NCBI GenBank assembly: GCA_039714315.1
Contig: JBDLJM010000015.1
Coordinates: 1-36,197 of the forward strand
DNA length: 36,197 nt
Source: Bacteroidota bacterium
GTDB taxonomy: Bacteria; Bacteroidota; Bacteroidia; Flavobacteriales; JADGDT01
Direction of reading: 5' to 3'
In this document: positions 26,510 through 35,529 of the stretch, in pieces
Layout: every line of letters starts with the position of its first letter
Position numbering within the stretch: the first letter of the stretch is position 1
Translations under genes and position numbers: made by a program
Notes under the pieces: model-generated
Told to the model about the DNA's origin: nothing
The model's input: the letters and a program-made list of their open reading frames with translations, nothing else
The model's database searches: none

Positions 26510-26546
26510 AAAATTAAAGACCACCTATTGGGTGGTCTTTAATTTT
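26510..26546. terminator. Bidirectional intrinsic terminator
   Basis: AAAATTAAAGACCACC and its exact complement GGTGGTCTTTAATTTT form a 16-bp stem around the loop TATTG. Outer A and T tracts allow termination of clpC (plus) and iorB (minus), which converge here. Confidence 0.92.
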
Positions 26547-26576
26547 ACGGGAGTCTGAAAATAAACTTTACAATAC

Positions 26577-27170
26577 TTAAATCAGCTCATTAATGGCCTC
26601 CAGGCTGGCTTCTCTTCCCGCTTGTAAAGCATCAATGTTTTTTCTGATAATCATTTCACCTTTACTTGCGAATATTTGCCTTACACCTTCTTCCAAACTT
26701 TCAAAAGACATTTCTATAAAAGGTGATGCAGCACCAAGCATTACAATATTTGAAGCCAACTTAGAACCTATTTTGGCAGCTATCTTTTCGGAATCAATCA
26801 TCACTATTTTTTTATAGCTTCTCAATTTTGCGTATATATCCTCTTCATCGGGATAATCTTCAATATTCTTGAATGGATTACTGCTCGTAACTATCCATCC
26901 ATCTTTACTCAAAAATGGTATATAACGAAGAGCTTCCATTGGCTCAACCGACAATATCAAATCAACTTTACCTTTAGGAATCAGGTCTGAAGCTATTTTC
27001 TTATCGGAAATTCGTAAATTCGATTGTACTGCTCCTCCCCGTTGACTCATTCCATGTACTTCCGACTGTTTAATATCAAGGTTATTATTAAGGGCGGCCA
27101 TTGAAATTGAACCTGCAATAGAAAGTATTCCCTGCCCCCCGACTCCTGCTAAAATTATATCTGTTTTCAT
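26577..27170 (-). CDS. iorB: Indolepyruvate oxidoreductase subunit beta
   Basis: A 197-residue gamma-type subunit of the 2-oxoacid:acceptor oxidoreductase superfamily, which with IorA converts arylpyruvates (indolepyruvate, phenylpyruvate) and CoA to aryl-acetyl-CoA and CO2. It shows the N-terminal GVGGQGILSIAG nucleotide/CoA motif (residues 9-20), the SEVHGMSQRGGAVQSNLRI segment (36-54) characteristic of this family, and a C-terminal helical part. Length is normal (about 190-200). It lies downstream of iorA on the same strand, separated by 141 bases with no promoter that I recognise, so the two are probably cotranscribed. It shares a terminator with clpC. Confidence 0.92.
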   Translation of the reverse strand: MKTDIILAGVGGQGILSIAGSISMAALNNNLDIKQSEVHGMSQRGGAVQSNLRISDKKIASDLIPKGKVDLILSVEPMEALRYIPFLSKDGWIVTSSNPFKNIEDYPDEEDIYAKLRSYKKIVMIDSEKIAAKIGSKLASNIVMLGAASPFIEMSFESLEEGVRQIFASKGEMIIRKNIDALQAGREASLEAINELI

Positions 27171-27311
27171 TGTTAATGATTGAATGCTTTAATGGTTGAA
27201 TGTGTTAATAATGTCTTATTTTAATAAAAGTTATTAGATCTGTTAGGATATATCTCTAAACTTTGAATCTTTCAACATTGTTCAGTACATCTCTTTTAAC
27301 TTTAATCACTT

Positions 27312-28919
27312 CTAATTCAGTCCTAACTTCTTAATTTCTTCAGACAATTTTTTATTTTTTATCGTCCTTACACATTGTCGTCGAGGAATAACTACAGACA
27401 CTCCGTTATAAGAAATCTCCTCCTTCATTATCCTTACCATCTCGTCGTGATTCTTTGCCAAAGGCTTGAAAATTCTAATATGCTCTTCATCTACACCTAT
27501 ACCTCTACATATATCCTCTATTTTTCCAAGGGCATTTGAATCCTGGCCACCGGTCATACCCGTAGTAAAGTTATCGGATATTACCACAGTTATATTAGAG
27601 CTGTCTTTTACTGCATCTAATAATCCTGTCATTCCCGAATGAGTAAAAGTTGAATCTCCAATTACTGCTACAGCAGGTGTTAAGCCCGCATCAGCAGCTC
27701 CTTTTGCCATAGTAATTGATGCACCCATATCTACACATGAACTTATGGCATTAAAAGGCTCATAAGCTCCTAAAGTGTAACATCCGATATCTGCAAACAC
27801 TTTTCCTTTACCATATTCTTCCATAGCTACATTCAATGCGTTATATGCATCGATATGACCACATCCGACACACATTGCCGGTAACCTTTTTTCAACTACT
27901 CCGGGAACATCAATTTCCTCTGTTACAAAACCAAAAGCCTTTCCCACAATATTAGGATTAAGTTCTCCTGCTCTCGGTAATGTACCGTCCAGCCTACCAT
28001 TTATATGTTCATTTCCCAAATAACCTTTCAACAACTCTTCTATCATTGGGTACCCGTCTTCGAGAACAATCACTTCGTCGCATTCCGACATAATATGTTC
28101 AACTTTCTTTCTCGGCATAGGATACTGTGTGATTTTCAGTAAAGGAAAATCTATGCCTTCCGGAAAGTTTTCCATTAAATAATTATATGTTATTCCGCAG
28201 GCTATAACTCCTTTTGACTTGTCTTTTCCTTCGAAATATTGATTGTATGGAGACTCCTCCGAGTGATCAATAAAATTATCAAATTTACCTAACAGCTCTT
28301 TATACTGCATTCTCGCTATAGACGGCAGTAATATAAATTGATTAGGGTCTTCCGGTAAAGTAACGTCATTCTGAACCCTTCTTTTCTCAATTGTTTCCAC
28401 ACCCGCCCTTGAATGAGCTAAACGCGTAGTAATTCTCAATAGAACAGGTACTTTTAGCTTTTCTGACAATTCGAAGCCATAAATAACCATTTCGTAAGCC
28501 TCTTGCTGATTTGATGGTTCAAGTATAGGTATCTGGGCAAACTTTCCATAAAATCGGCTGTCTTGTTCATTCTGAGAAGAATGCATCGACGGATCATCGG
28601 CAGAAACTACCACCAGTCCTCCATTTACACCTGTTATAGCACTATTAATAAAAGCATCGGCAGCAACATTTAAACCAACATGTTTCATAGCAACCATTGC
28701 ACGTTTTCCTGCATATGACATTCCCAAGGCAGCCTCCATAGAAGTTTTTTCGTTCGACGACCATGTCATATGAATCTTCAAGCCTTTTGCTTCGTTTGAA
28801 TGCTGTATATATTCCATTATTTCTGTTGAAGGAGTTCCGGGATAAGCATACATCCCTGATAAGCCGGCATCGATTGCTCCCTGAGCCAAAGCCTCATCTC
28901 CCATTAACAATTTCTTCAT
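27312..28919 (-). CDS. iorA: Indolepyruvate oxidoreductase subunit alpha, without ferredoxin domain
   Basis: A 535-residue thiamine-diphosphate enzyme. The N-terminal pyrimidine-binding part opens GDEALAQGAIDAG and AYPGTPSTEI (7-33) and includes NEKTSMEAALGMSYAGKRAM. The C-terminal pyrophosphate-binding part has PAMCVGCGH near 350 and the TPP motif GDSTFTHSGMTGLLDAV with downstream ISDNFTTGMTGGQ. Many IorA proteins are 600 or more residues and end in a domain binding two 4Fe-4S clusters. This one stops just after VVIPRRQCVRTI, and no CxxCxxCxxxCP motif follows in any frame of the gap to iorB. It is in frame and well conserved throughout, so it is a shorter natural form, not a broken gene. How electrons leave the enzyme is therefore unclear. 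Confidence 0.92.
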   Translation of the reverse strand: MKKLLMGDEALAQGAIDAGLSGMYAYPGTPSTEIMEYIQHSNEAKGLKIHMTWSSNEKTSMEAALGMSYAGKRAMVAMKHVGLNVAADAFINSAITGVNGGLVVVSADDPSMHSSQNEQDSRFYGKFAQIPILEPSNQQEAYEMVIYGFELSEKLKVPVLLRITTRLAHSRAGVETIEKRRVQNDVTLPEDPNQFILLPSIARMQYKELLGKFDNFIDHSEESPYNQYFEGKDKSKGVIACGITYNYLMENFPEGIDFPLLKITQYPMPRKKVEHIMSECDEVIVLEDGYPMIEELLKGYLGNEHINGRLDGTLPRAGELNPNIVGKAFGFVTEEIDVPGVVEKRLPAMCVGCGHIDAYNALNVAMEEYGKGKVFADIGCYTLGAYEPFNAISSCVDMGASITMAKGAADAGLTPAVAVIGDSTFTHSGMTGLLDAVKDSSNITVVISDNFTTGMTGGQDSNALGKIEDICRGIGVDEEHIRIFKPLAKNHDEMVRIMKEEISYNGVSVVIPRRQCVRTIKNKKLSEEIKKLGLN

Positions 28920-29002
28920 AAATAACCTGATTTAGTTCGCAACAGTTAGTTCTGGCAAAGCTATTACCCGTAATTAAATTAAACTGTAAGGATAATATCT
29001 CT

Positions 29003-29034
29003 CAAATATATAACGTTTATGAAAATGAAAACAA
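29003..29034 (-). promoter_or_regulatory. Bacteroidota-type promoter of iorA
   Basis: On the minus strand, TTG (29032-29034) is followed after 21 bases by TATATTTG (29003-29010), an exact fit to TTG-N19-21-TAnnTTTG. It would start transcription about 75 bases before the iorA ATG at 28919. Confidence 0.5.
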
Positions 29035-29129
29035 GTTTTGATCAAAAATTTTTCTATAAATACTTAAAATTTATCTAGCTTTTAATTCTTGGTCATTTTG
29101 ATACTTATAAGTCAATAAATAGCAACAAA

Positions 29130-29173
29130 AAATCACCCTCTACAAATCTTAAAAAGATTGCAGAGGGTGATTT
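29130..29173 (-). terminator. Intrinsic terminator of the beta-oxidation cluster
   Basis: AAATCACCCTCT and AGAGGGTGATTT form a perfect 12-bp outer stem. Inside it AATCTT and AAGATT pair again, giving a long hairpin. On the minus strand it is followed by a T run and lies about 70 bases after the acyl-CoA dehydrogenase stop. Confidence 0.88.
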
Positions 29174-29240
29174 CAAAAAAATGGGTCACATCAAATTATA
29201 GCAAAAATTATTTATGCTAAAACAATGACAGTTCCAGTTA

Positions 29241-31049
29241 CTAGAATACGTATTTATTTTCTTCGATTACTTTTCCTGCAATCTTTCTTCTCAACTCAAT
29301 AACGTTAGGGAAATTAACATATTTTGTAAATCGCTTTAGTCCCATTAACATCATACGTTGTTCATCTCCTTCTGCTATAGAAATAACGGCTTCTCTACCT
29401 GCGGTAGATATTTTCTCTACGGCATTAAACAAGTTTAATCTTGCCATAGCAACCTGATACTCTGTAGCATTTTCTCCATTTTTTAATGCTAGTTTTTCAG
29501 CTCTTAACACAGCAGATTCTGCTACGTAAATTTCAATGATCATATCAGAAACATACATCAACAACTCTTGATGATCATTAAGATCCATACCGTATTTCTC
29601 AACTGCTTTACCGGCAATCATCAATGCAGCTTTCTTAAGTTTAGTTATAAGCTCTTTTTCTTCAGAGAATAAAACTGAATAATCCGGTGTGTCAAATGAA
29701 GGAATAGACATCAGTTCTGAAGCAACTTTCATTGCAGGTCCCATCAAATCAATATCGCCTTTCATTGCCTTTCTAAGAAGCATACCTACAACCAACATAC
29801 GGTTAATTTCATTAGTACCCTCATAAATACGGGCAATACGGGCATCACGCCATGCAGCTTCAACCGGTGCATCAGAAGAGAATCCCATACCTCCATATAT
29901 CTGTATTGCCTCATCTGACGACATTTGAACTGCCTCTGATGCGTAAACTTTCATAATAGATGCTTCTACGGCAAATTCCTCAACTCCTTTTAGTTTAGAT
30001 TCCTGAGGTGACATTCCACCAGCTTCCAATTCAGCAATTTTATCTTCTATATCCTGTCCCGCTCTATAAGTACCTGCTTCAGATACCCATGCAGCAGTAG
30101 CCATATCGGCTATTTTATTTTTAATTGCACCAAAGCTTGAAATTGGCACTTTAAACTGGAATCTCTCATTGGCATATGTTACTCCGTGATTTACCAGTCT
30201 TTTTTGAGAATCTAAACAAGCAGCAGCAAGTTTAATACGTCCTACATTTAACGAGTTCATAGCAATTTTAAAACCATTCCCTCTCACAGAAAGCATTGCT
30301 GATGCAGGAACTTCCGTTTCATCAAAATAAACCTGACGTGTAGATGAAGACTTAATACCTAATTTATGTTCTTCTTCTCCAAACGTTATTCCATTCGGAT
30401 TATCTTTATCGTAATCAACTATAAATCCGGTAATGTTTTTATCGTTTTCGATACGGGCAAATACAATAAACATCTGAGCAAAACCTGCGTTTGAAATCCA
30501 CATTTTACCACCGGTAATTTTATAGGTATCCGTTTCAGGATTATAAACAGCTTTTGTTTTTCCCGAATTTGCATCCGATCCTGCTCCCGGTTCAGTTAAA
30601 GCATAGGCTCCAATCCATTCACCTGACCCTAATTTTGGAAGATAATACATTCTTTGCTCCTCTGTTCCATAAAGTAATATTGGAAGAGTACCAATTCCTG
30701 TATGAGCTCCATAAGCTGTTGAAAAAGATCCCGTTGTTCCGGAAAGCTTATCCGTTACCAGCATAGCAGTATTGAATCCCATATTAAGACCTTCATATTT
30801 TTCGGGAGTAGTAATCCCTAGAAAACCCATTTCTCCGGCCTTTTTCATAAGCTCCTCTACTAAGGCATAATCCTTTTGCTCAAAACGTTCTCTTTTGGGA
30901 ACTATTTCCTTATCTACAAATTCTGTAGCAGCCGAAGCCATCATTTGCTGTTCTTCTGAAAATTCTTCAGCAATAAATATCTGCTCTGCTTTGGCGTCCT
31001 TTACAAGGAATTCGCCACCTTTCATTTTATATATTTCCTTTGTTTCCAT
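29241..31049 (-). CDS. Acyl-CoA dehydrogenase (VLCAD/ACAD9-like, long form)
   Basis: A 602-residue flavoenzyme for the first step of beta-oxidation, introducing the 2,3 double bond of acyl-CoA and reducing FAD, normally passing electrons to electron-transfer flavoprotein. The family signature LTEPGAGSDA is at 151-160, FAD-contacting WISNAG at 184-189, and the catalytic base is Glu410 in IYEGTNEINRML. Beyond the standard about 400-residue core there is a helical C-terminal domain (430-602), as in the membrane-associated very-long-chain enzymes, suggesting long-chain substrates. It is the last gene of the minus-strand cluster, 153 bases after the thiolase, and is followed by a strong terminator. 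No etf genes are in the window. Confidence 0.93.
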   Translation of the reverse strand: METKEIYKMKGGEFLVKDAKAEQIFIAEEFSEEQQMMASAATEFVDKEIVPKRERFEQKDYALVEELMKKAGEMGFLGITTPEKYEGLNMGFNTAMLVTDKLSGTTGSFSTAYGAHTGIGTLPILLYGTEEQRMYYLPKLGSGEWIGAYALTEPGAGSDANSGKTKAVYNPETDTYKITGGKMWISNAGFAQMFIVFARIENDKNITGFIVDYDKDNPNGITFGEEEHKLGIKSSSTRQVYFDETEVPASAMLSVRGNGFKIAMNSLNVGRIKLAAACLDSQKRLVNHGVTYANERFQFKVPISSFGAIKNKIADMATAAWVSEAGTYRAGQDIEDKIAELEAGGMSPQESKLKGVEEFAVEASIMKVYASEAVQMSSDEAIQIYGGMGFSSDAPVEAAWRDARIARIYEGTNEINRMLVVGMLLRKAMKGDIDLMGPAMKVASELMSIPSFDTPDYSVLFSEEKELITKLKKAALMIAGKAVEKYGMDLNDHQELLMYVSDMIIEIYVAESAVLRAEKLALKNGENATEYQVAMARLNLFNAVEKISTAGREAVISIAEGDEQRMMLMGLKRFTKYVNFPNVIELRRKIAGKVIEENKYVF

Positions 31050-31081
31050 TTAATTTACTTTTAAGTTCTTTAGAGAGAGAA

Positions 31082-31161
31082 AGAAAGAAGAGTGTAATTG
31101 TTATTGGTTAACATATTTTCAGAATTTTACATTTCTGATGATAATACTTTCTCTTCTTTCT
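31082..31161. repeat. Inverted repeat between thiolase and acyl-CoA dehydrogenase genes
   Basis: AGAAAGAAGAG (31082-31092) and CTCTTCTTTCT (31151-31161) are perfect 11-base inverted repeats 58 bases apart within the 153-base spacer. They could pair in the mRNA and tune expression of the last gene; there is no T tract to make it a typical terminator. Confidence 0.35.
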
Positions 31162-31202
31162 AATTCTCCGCTAATGGTACTAATAATAACTAATAACAAT
31201 AT

Positions 31203-32381
31203 TTATAACATTTCAAAAATTCCTGCAGCTCCCTGTCCGGTTCCTACACACATGGTTACCATACCGTATTTAGCATCACGGCGTTTTAACTCATTAAATA
31301 ACTGAACCGACAATTTAGCTCCGGTACAACCAAGCGGGTGCCCCATAGCAATTGCTCCACCATTTACATTCACTATATCCGGATTAAGATCTAACTCTCT
31401 TACTACGGCTATAGATTGTGAAGCAAAAGCCTCATTAAGCTCTATAAGTTCTATATCATTTTGTTTCATTCCGGCCAGTTTCAATGCTTTAGGAATTGCA
31501 GCAGTGGGACCAATACCCATTAAACTCGGTTCTACCCCTGCAGCGGCATAATTCACTAACCTTGCGATTGGCTCGAGATTGAGTTCTTTCATAACTTTTT
31601 CCGAAACAACTAAAACAAAAGCAGCCCCATCACTCATTTGAGAAGAATTACCAGCTGTTACTGATCCTCCGGCTGCAAATACAGGTCTAAGTTTATTTAA
31701 TACAGCAGTATTTGTTCCTGCACGCGGCCCCTGGTCGGTATCAACTACATATTGAGATGTTACCTTTTTGCCATCATCATCCAAATAAACATGATCTACG
31801 TTTATGGGTACTATCTCATCTTTGAACTTTCCATCTTTAATCGCTGCCAGGGCTTTCATGTGAGAATTAAATGCAAATTCATCCTGATCCTCCCTGCTAA
31901 CATTATATTTATTTGCAACAGCTTCTGCCGTAATTCCCATTCCCCAATAATAACTTGGATTTTTCTTCGCCAAATTATACTCAGGAACCGGTTTGTATCC
32001 ACCCATTGGGATATATGACATGCTTTCGCTACCTCCGGCAATAATAATATCTGCCATTCCGGCCTTTATTTTTGCCGATGCCATGGCTATGGTTTCTATA
32101 CCTGATGCACAATATCTGTTTACCGTTACACCGGGAACATCAATAGTATCTAGCCCCATCAACGATATTAAACGCCCCATATTTAATCCTTGTTCGGCTT
32201 CAGGCATTGCGTTACCTACAATTACGTCATCAATTCGATTAACGTCTAAATCCGGAACTGTATCCATCATGTGTTTAATGGTTTCGGCAGCCAACTCGTC
32301 CGGTCTTTTGAAACGGAATACTCCCTTTGGAGCTTTACCTACCGCAGTTCTATATGCTTTAACAATATATGCTTCTGTCAT
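31203..32381 (-). CDS. Acetyl-CoA C-acyltransferase (3-ketoacyl-CoA thiolase)
   Basis: A 392-residue thiolase that splits 3-ketoacyl-CoA with CoA to release acetyl-CoA. The nucleophile is Cys91 in VNRYCASGIE. The other active-site groups are NEAFASQS, His348 in GGAIAMGHPLGCTGA and Cys378 in CVGTGQGAAG; all are present. Length is standard. It begins 4 bases after the stop of the hydroxyacyl-CoA dehydrogenase/hydratase gene, so the two are translationally linked, and thiolase and fused enzyme probably form the FadAB-type complex. Sequence and context favour the degradative (FadA) thiolase over the biosynthetic acetoacetyl-CoA type, though the two are hard to separate by eye. Confidence 0.94.
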   Translation of the reverse strand: MTEAYIVKAYRTAVGKAPKGVFRFKRPDELAAETIKHMMDTVPDLDVNRIDDVIVGNAMPEAEQGLNMGRLISLMGLDTIDVPGVTVNRYCASGIETIAMASAKIKAGMADIIIAGGSESMSYIPMGGYKPVPEYNLAKKNPSYYWGMGITAEAVANKYNVSREDQDEFAFNSHMKALAAIKDGKFKDEIVPINVDHVYLDDDGKKVTSQYVVDTDQGPRAGTNTAVLNKLRPVFAAGGSVTAGNSSQMSDGAAFVLVVSEKVMKELNLEPIARLVNYAAAGVEPSLMGIGPTAAIPKALKLAGMKQNDIELIELNEAFASQSIAVVRELDLNPDIVNVNGGAIAMGHPLGCTGAKLSVQLFNELKRRDAKYGMVTMCVGTGQGAAGIFEML

Positions 32382-32385
32382 GATC

Positions 32386-34791
32386 TTAGTTTCTTAGAGG
32401 TTTACCTTTTTGTAACATGTGTTGAATACGCTCAAGAGTTTTCTTCTCTGTTGTTAACGACAAGAAAGCTTCTCTTTCCAAATCAAGTAGATATTGTTCC
32501 GAAACAAGAGTTTTTTCAGATAAATCTCCTCCTGCCATTACATAGGCAAGTTTATCTGCCATTTTTCTGTCGTGTTCCGAAATATATTTTGAAGCCTGCA
32601 TTCCATCAGTTCCCACATAGAACATACCTAATGCCTGTCGTCCAAGAACTTTAATATCTTTACGTTTGGCAGGTTGAGTATACCCGTCTTCTGCCATTAA
32701 AATTGCATGACGTTTGGCTGTAGCAATTTGACGATCTTTATTTAATACAATATGATCTCTACCCTGTTTTAGGAACCCTAAATCAAAAGCTTCATGACCC
32801 GAAGTAGCAACCTTTGCCATTCCAATTGCAAGGAAGGCTTCCTGAAGAACATTTACTTCAACATCTCCCGGTTTGAAAGTATCGGCAGCTCTCAATGCTA
32901 ATTCTTTAGTTCCCCCTCCGCCGGGAATAAGTCCTACACCAAACTCTACAAGACCAATGTAAGTTTCTGCAGCAGCAATAACCTTATCTGCGTGAAGAGT
33001 AAGTTCGGCTCCACCTCCAAATGTCATTCCGTGAGGTGCAGCGATAACAGGAATTGATGAATATCTAACACGCATCATTGTATCCTGGAATTGACGGATA
33101 GCCATGTTAAGCTCATCATACTCCTGTTCAATGGCCATCATGAAAATCATAGCAAGATTTGCTCCTACCGAGAAATTTTCACCCTGATTACCAATTACAA
33201 GTCCACGGAAATCTTTTTCGGCTAACTCTATACCTTTTTGAATTCCCTGAAGTACCTCTCCTCCTATTGAATTCATTTTCGATGTGAATTCAACGTTTAA
33301 TATTCCATCTCCTAAATCGTGAATAACTGACCCTGAATTCTCCCAGACAGTAGATGTAGGTCTGGTGTGATCCAAAATAATGTAGTTTTCTAACCCGGGA
33401 ATAATTTTATTTTCTTTGGCAGGAATGTCATAGTAAGATGCTGTTCCTTTATCAATAGTATAGAACGACTTCTGACCGGAAGCTACCATATCGTAAACCC
33501 ACTGAGCAGGTTTCTTTCCTTCTGCTTCCATCATGGCAATCCCCTTCTCTACTCCTATAGCATCCCAAACCTGAAATGGTCCGTGTTGCCATCCGAATCC
33601 GGCTTTCATACCATCATCTATTTTGTACAACTCATCTGAAATTTCAGGAATACGGTTAGAAACGTATTGGAATAATCCGGAGAATGTTTTTCTATAAAAT
33701 TCGCCTGCCTTATCCTTTCCTTTTACCAGTACTTTGAAACGATCAATAACTTTATCTATAGTCTTTGTCATTTCCAAAGTAGCGAACTTAGGACGAATTT
33801 TTGATCGATATTCAAGAGTATTAAGGTCTAAAGAAAGTATTTCTTTCTTACCACTCTCATTTTTAACTTTTTTATAAAATCCCTGATTGGTTTTTGATCC
33901 CAACCAGTTATTATCCATCATTGCTTGGATATATTCCGGAATTGCAAACAAATCGTGTGCTTCATCATCAGGAACCCCATTGTAGAGACCATTTGCAACA
34001 TGAACAAGAGTATCGAGCCCTACTACATCAACCGTACGGAAAGTAGCAGATTTTGCACGTCCAATAACCGGACCTGTTAATTTATCTACTTCCTCAATTG
34101 TCATCCCCATTTCATTAACTACATGGAACAATTCCATGATGCTATAAATTCCGACACGGTTTGCTATAAATGCAGGGGTATCTTTAGCTAAAACTGATGT
34201 TTTCCCAAGATACTGATCACCATAATTCATCAGGAATTCAGTGATTTCAGGATCAGTTTCCGGAGTTGGGATTACTTCAAAGAGTTTTAGATAACGCGGT
34301 GGATTAAAAAAGTGAGTTCCAACGAAGTGTTTTCTGAAGTCTTCATCTCTACCCTCTATCATTTTGTGAATAGGAATACCTGATGTATTTGAGGTAATTA
34401 AAGTTCCGGGTGTTCGATATTTAACAACATTGTCTAAAACAATCTTTTTAATATCCAGCCTTTCTACTACAACTTCCATTACCCAATCAGCATCCTTGAT
34501 TTTTGGCATATCATCATCAAAATTACCTGTTTCAATTAACGAGGCAAATTCCTTTTTGTAGATAGGCGAAGGTTTAGCTTTAAGTGTAGCTGTTAGCGCA
34601 GCATTAACAATTCGGTTTCTCACAACCTTGTCCTCAAGGGAGAGTCCTTTGGCTTTTTCTTTGTCATCAAGCTCACGAGGTACGATGTCGAGAAGCAAAA
34701 CTTCCACACCGATATTGGCAAAATGACACGCAATACGCGATCCCATGATTCCGGAACCAAGTATTGCTACTTTTTTAATTGCACGATTCAT
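32386..34791 (-). CDS. 3-hydroxyacyl-CoA dehydrogenase / enoyl-CoA hydratase fusion
   Basis: An 801-residue bifunctional protein for the two middle steps of beta-oxidation. The N-terminal half is an NAD-dependent 3-hydroxyacyl-CoA dehydrogenase: Rossmann motif LGSGIMGSRIACHFANIG (11-28), catalytic-type HFFNPPRY near 165, and a second dehydrogenase C-terminal domain at about 330-450. The enoyl-CoA hydratase domain follows (about 500-700) with GENFSVGANLA, the oxyanion segment HGMTFGGGAELTLHADKV and GVGLIPGGGGTKELALR. This order, dehydrogenase first and hydratase last, is the reverse of E. coli FadB. It heads the enzyme genes of the cluster and overlaps closely with the thiolase (4-base gap). 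MarR lies 219 bases upstream on the same strand. Confidence 0.94.
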   Translation of the reverse strand: MNRAIKKVAILGSGIMGSRIACHFANIGVEVLLLDIVPRELDDKEKAKGLSLEDKVVRNRIVNAALTATLKAKPSPIYKKEFASLIETGNFDDDMPKIKDADWVMEVVVERLDIKKIVLDNVVKYRTPGTLITSNTSGIPIHKMIEGRDEDFRKHFVGTHFFNPPRYLKLFEVIPTPETDPEITEFLMNYGDQYLGKTSVLAKDTPAFIANRVGIYSIMELFHVVNEMGMTIEEVDKLTGPVIGRAKSATFRTVDVVGLDTLVHVANGLYNGVPDDEAHDLFAIPEYIQAMMDNNWLGSKTNQGFYKKVKNESGKKEILSLDLNTLEYRSKIRPKFATLEMTKTIDKVIDRFKVLVKGKDKAGEFYRKTFSGLFQYVSNRIPEISDELYKIDDGMKAGFGWQHGPFQVWDAIGVEKGIAMMEAEGKKPAQWVYDMVASGQKSFYTIDKGTASYYDIPAKENKIIPGLENYIILDHTRPTSTVWENSGSVIHDLGDGILNVEFTSKMNSIGGEVLQGIQKGIELAEKDFRGLVIGNQGENFSVGANLAMIFMMAIEQEYDELNMAIRQFQDTMMRVRYSSIPVIAAPHGMTFGGGAELTLHADKVIAAAETYIGLVEFGVGLIPGGGGTKELALRAADTFKPGDVEVNVLQEAFLAIGMAKVATSGHEAFDLGFLKQGRDHIVLNKDRQIATAKRHAILMAEDGYTQPAKRKDIKVLGRQALGMFYVGTDGMQASKYISEHDRKMADKLAYVMAGGDLSEKTLVSEQYLLDLEREAFLSLTTEKKTLERIQHMLQKGKPLRN

Positions 34792-34857
34792 CTGTTTATA
34801 ATTTGATTTTAATGGTTAGACGAAACTCCTTAATTAAAGTAATTCTCTAATACTATC

Positions 34858-34867
34858 CTGTATACAG
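34858..34867. promoter_or_regulatory. Palindrome upstream of the beta-oxidation enzyme genes
   Basis: CTGTATACAG is a perfect 10-base palindrome in the 219-base spacer between MarR and the dehydrogenase/hydratase gene. A second symmetrical sequence, GTAATTATTAC, lies at 34910-34920. Either could be a regulator site, but chance is likely in AT-rich DNA. I found no exact TAnnTTTG element in this spacer. Confidence 0.2.
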
Positions 34868-35010
34868 ATAATTGAGAAAAAAATTTAATCATATTAGTTT
34901 CATCCATTAGTAATTATTACATTAAACGTACATGGACATTCTGAAAATAAATATGTTGGTTAGTGAATGTCGCTAGTGTTTATATATATTGAGTAAAACT
35001 GAAAACAATT

Positions 35011-35460
35011 TTACTCCTCAGTTTGAAAAATTTTCTTTTCATTAATCAGCTCAGTAATTGTCTCCATTACCTCATAAAAGTGTTTTATTTTTTGAGGAGA
35101 TAAGCTATTGCGAACCGTATCGTTGAACTTTAAAACCCTTTCCTTTGATATCTCTCTCTTAGCTCTCCCTTCATTGGTCAGACATATTAATACACCTCTC
35201 CCGTCTTTTGGATTTGGTTTCCTGATAATCAATCCTTTTTCTTCCATTGATTTCAATGTTCGGGATAAACTTGTTGCTTCTACTCCCATTCGGGGTCCCA
35301 GAGACGTTGATGGTGATCCTTCTTCCGGATCTATCGACAGCAGAGTAAAACCTGTAGCCATTGAAGCTCCATACTCCACTGCCTGTTCATTATACATCTT
35401 TGAAACAGCCTGCCAGGTTGACCGAAGCATATAATCTATTGTAAGTGTTTTTTCTTCCAT
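35011..35460 (-). CDS. MarR-family transcriptional regulator
   Basis: A 149-residue winged-helix regulator. Visible parts: an N-terminal dimerisation helix (LTIDYMLRSTWQAVSKMYNEQ), FTLLSIDPEEGSPSTSLGPRMGVEATSLSRTLKSMEEKGLI as the helix-turn-helix (about 45-85), and wing IRKPNPKDGRGVLICLTNEGRAK. I choose the ATG at 35460 (MEEKTLTIDYML). A longer frame to 35532 would add 24 residues rich in Tyr, Cys and Asn that look like leader DNA and overlap a promoter-like element. It opens the fatty-acid oxidation cluster on the same strand, an arrangement that suggests it controls those genes in response to acyl-CoA or fatty acid; this is inference from context. Confidence 0.9.
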   Translation of the reverse strand: MEEKTLTIDYMLRSTWQAVSKMYNEQAVEYGASMATGFTLLSIDPEEGSPSTSLGPRMGVEATSLSRTLKSMEEKGLIIRKPNPKDGRGVLICLTNEGRAKREISKERVLKFNDTVRNSLSPQKIKHFYEVMETITELINEKKIFQTEE

Positions 35461-35529
35461 TTCGTTTTTTAATTCCCACCTATTCCAATAAGTAATCATG
35501 GTACAATAATTATTATATATACAATGAAA

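Larger units (their letters stand above)
28920..29240. other. Intergenic region between iorA and the acyl-CoA dehydrogenase
   Basis: A 321-base AT-rich region between two minus-strand genes. It holds the candidate iorA promoter (29003-29034) and the terminator of the beta-oxidation cluster (29130-29173). I see no small gene in it. Confidence 0.7.

Noticed and set aside
27312-28919. iorA as a truncated pseudogene
   Set aside because: All thiamine-binding motifs are intact, the end is clean and its partner iorB is complete; it is better read as a natural short form.
31993-32397. Open frame of 134 codons on the plus strand opposite the thiolase gene
   Set aside because: It is antisense to conserved thiolase active-site coding sequence and shows no domain or ribosome site.
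35108-35434. Open frame of 108 codons on the plus strand opposite marR
   Set aside because: It mirrors the winged-helix coding region of marR and has no independent support.
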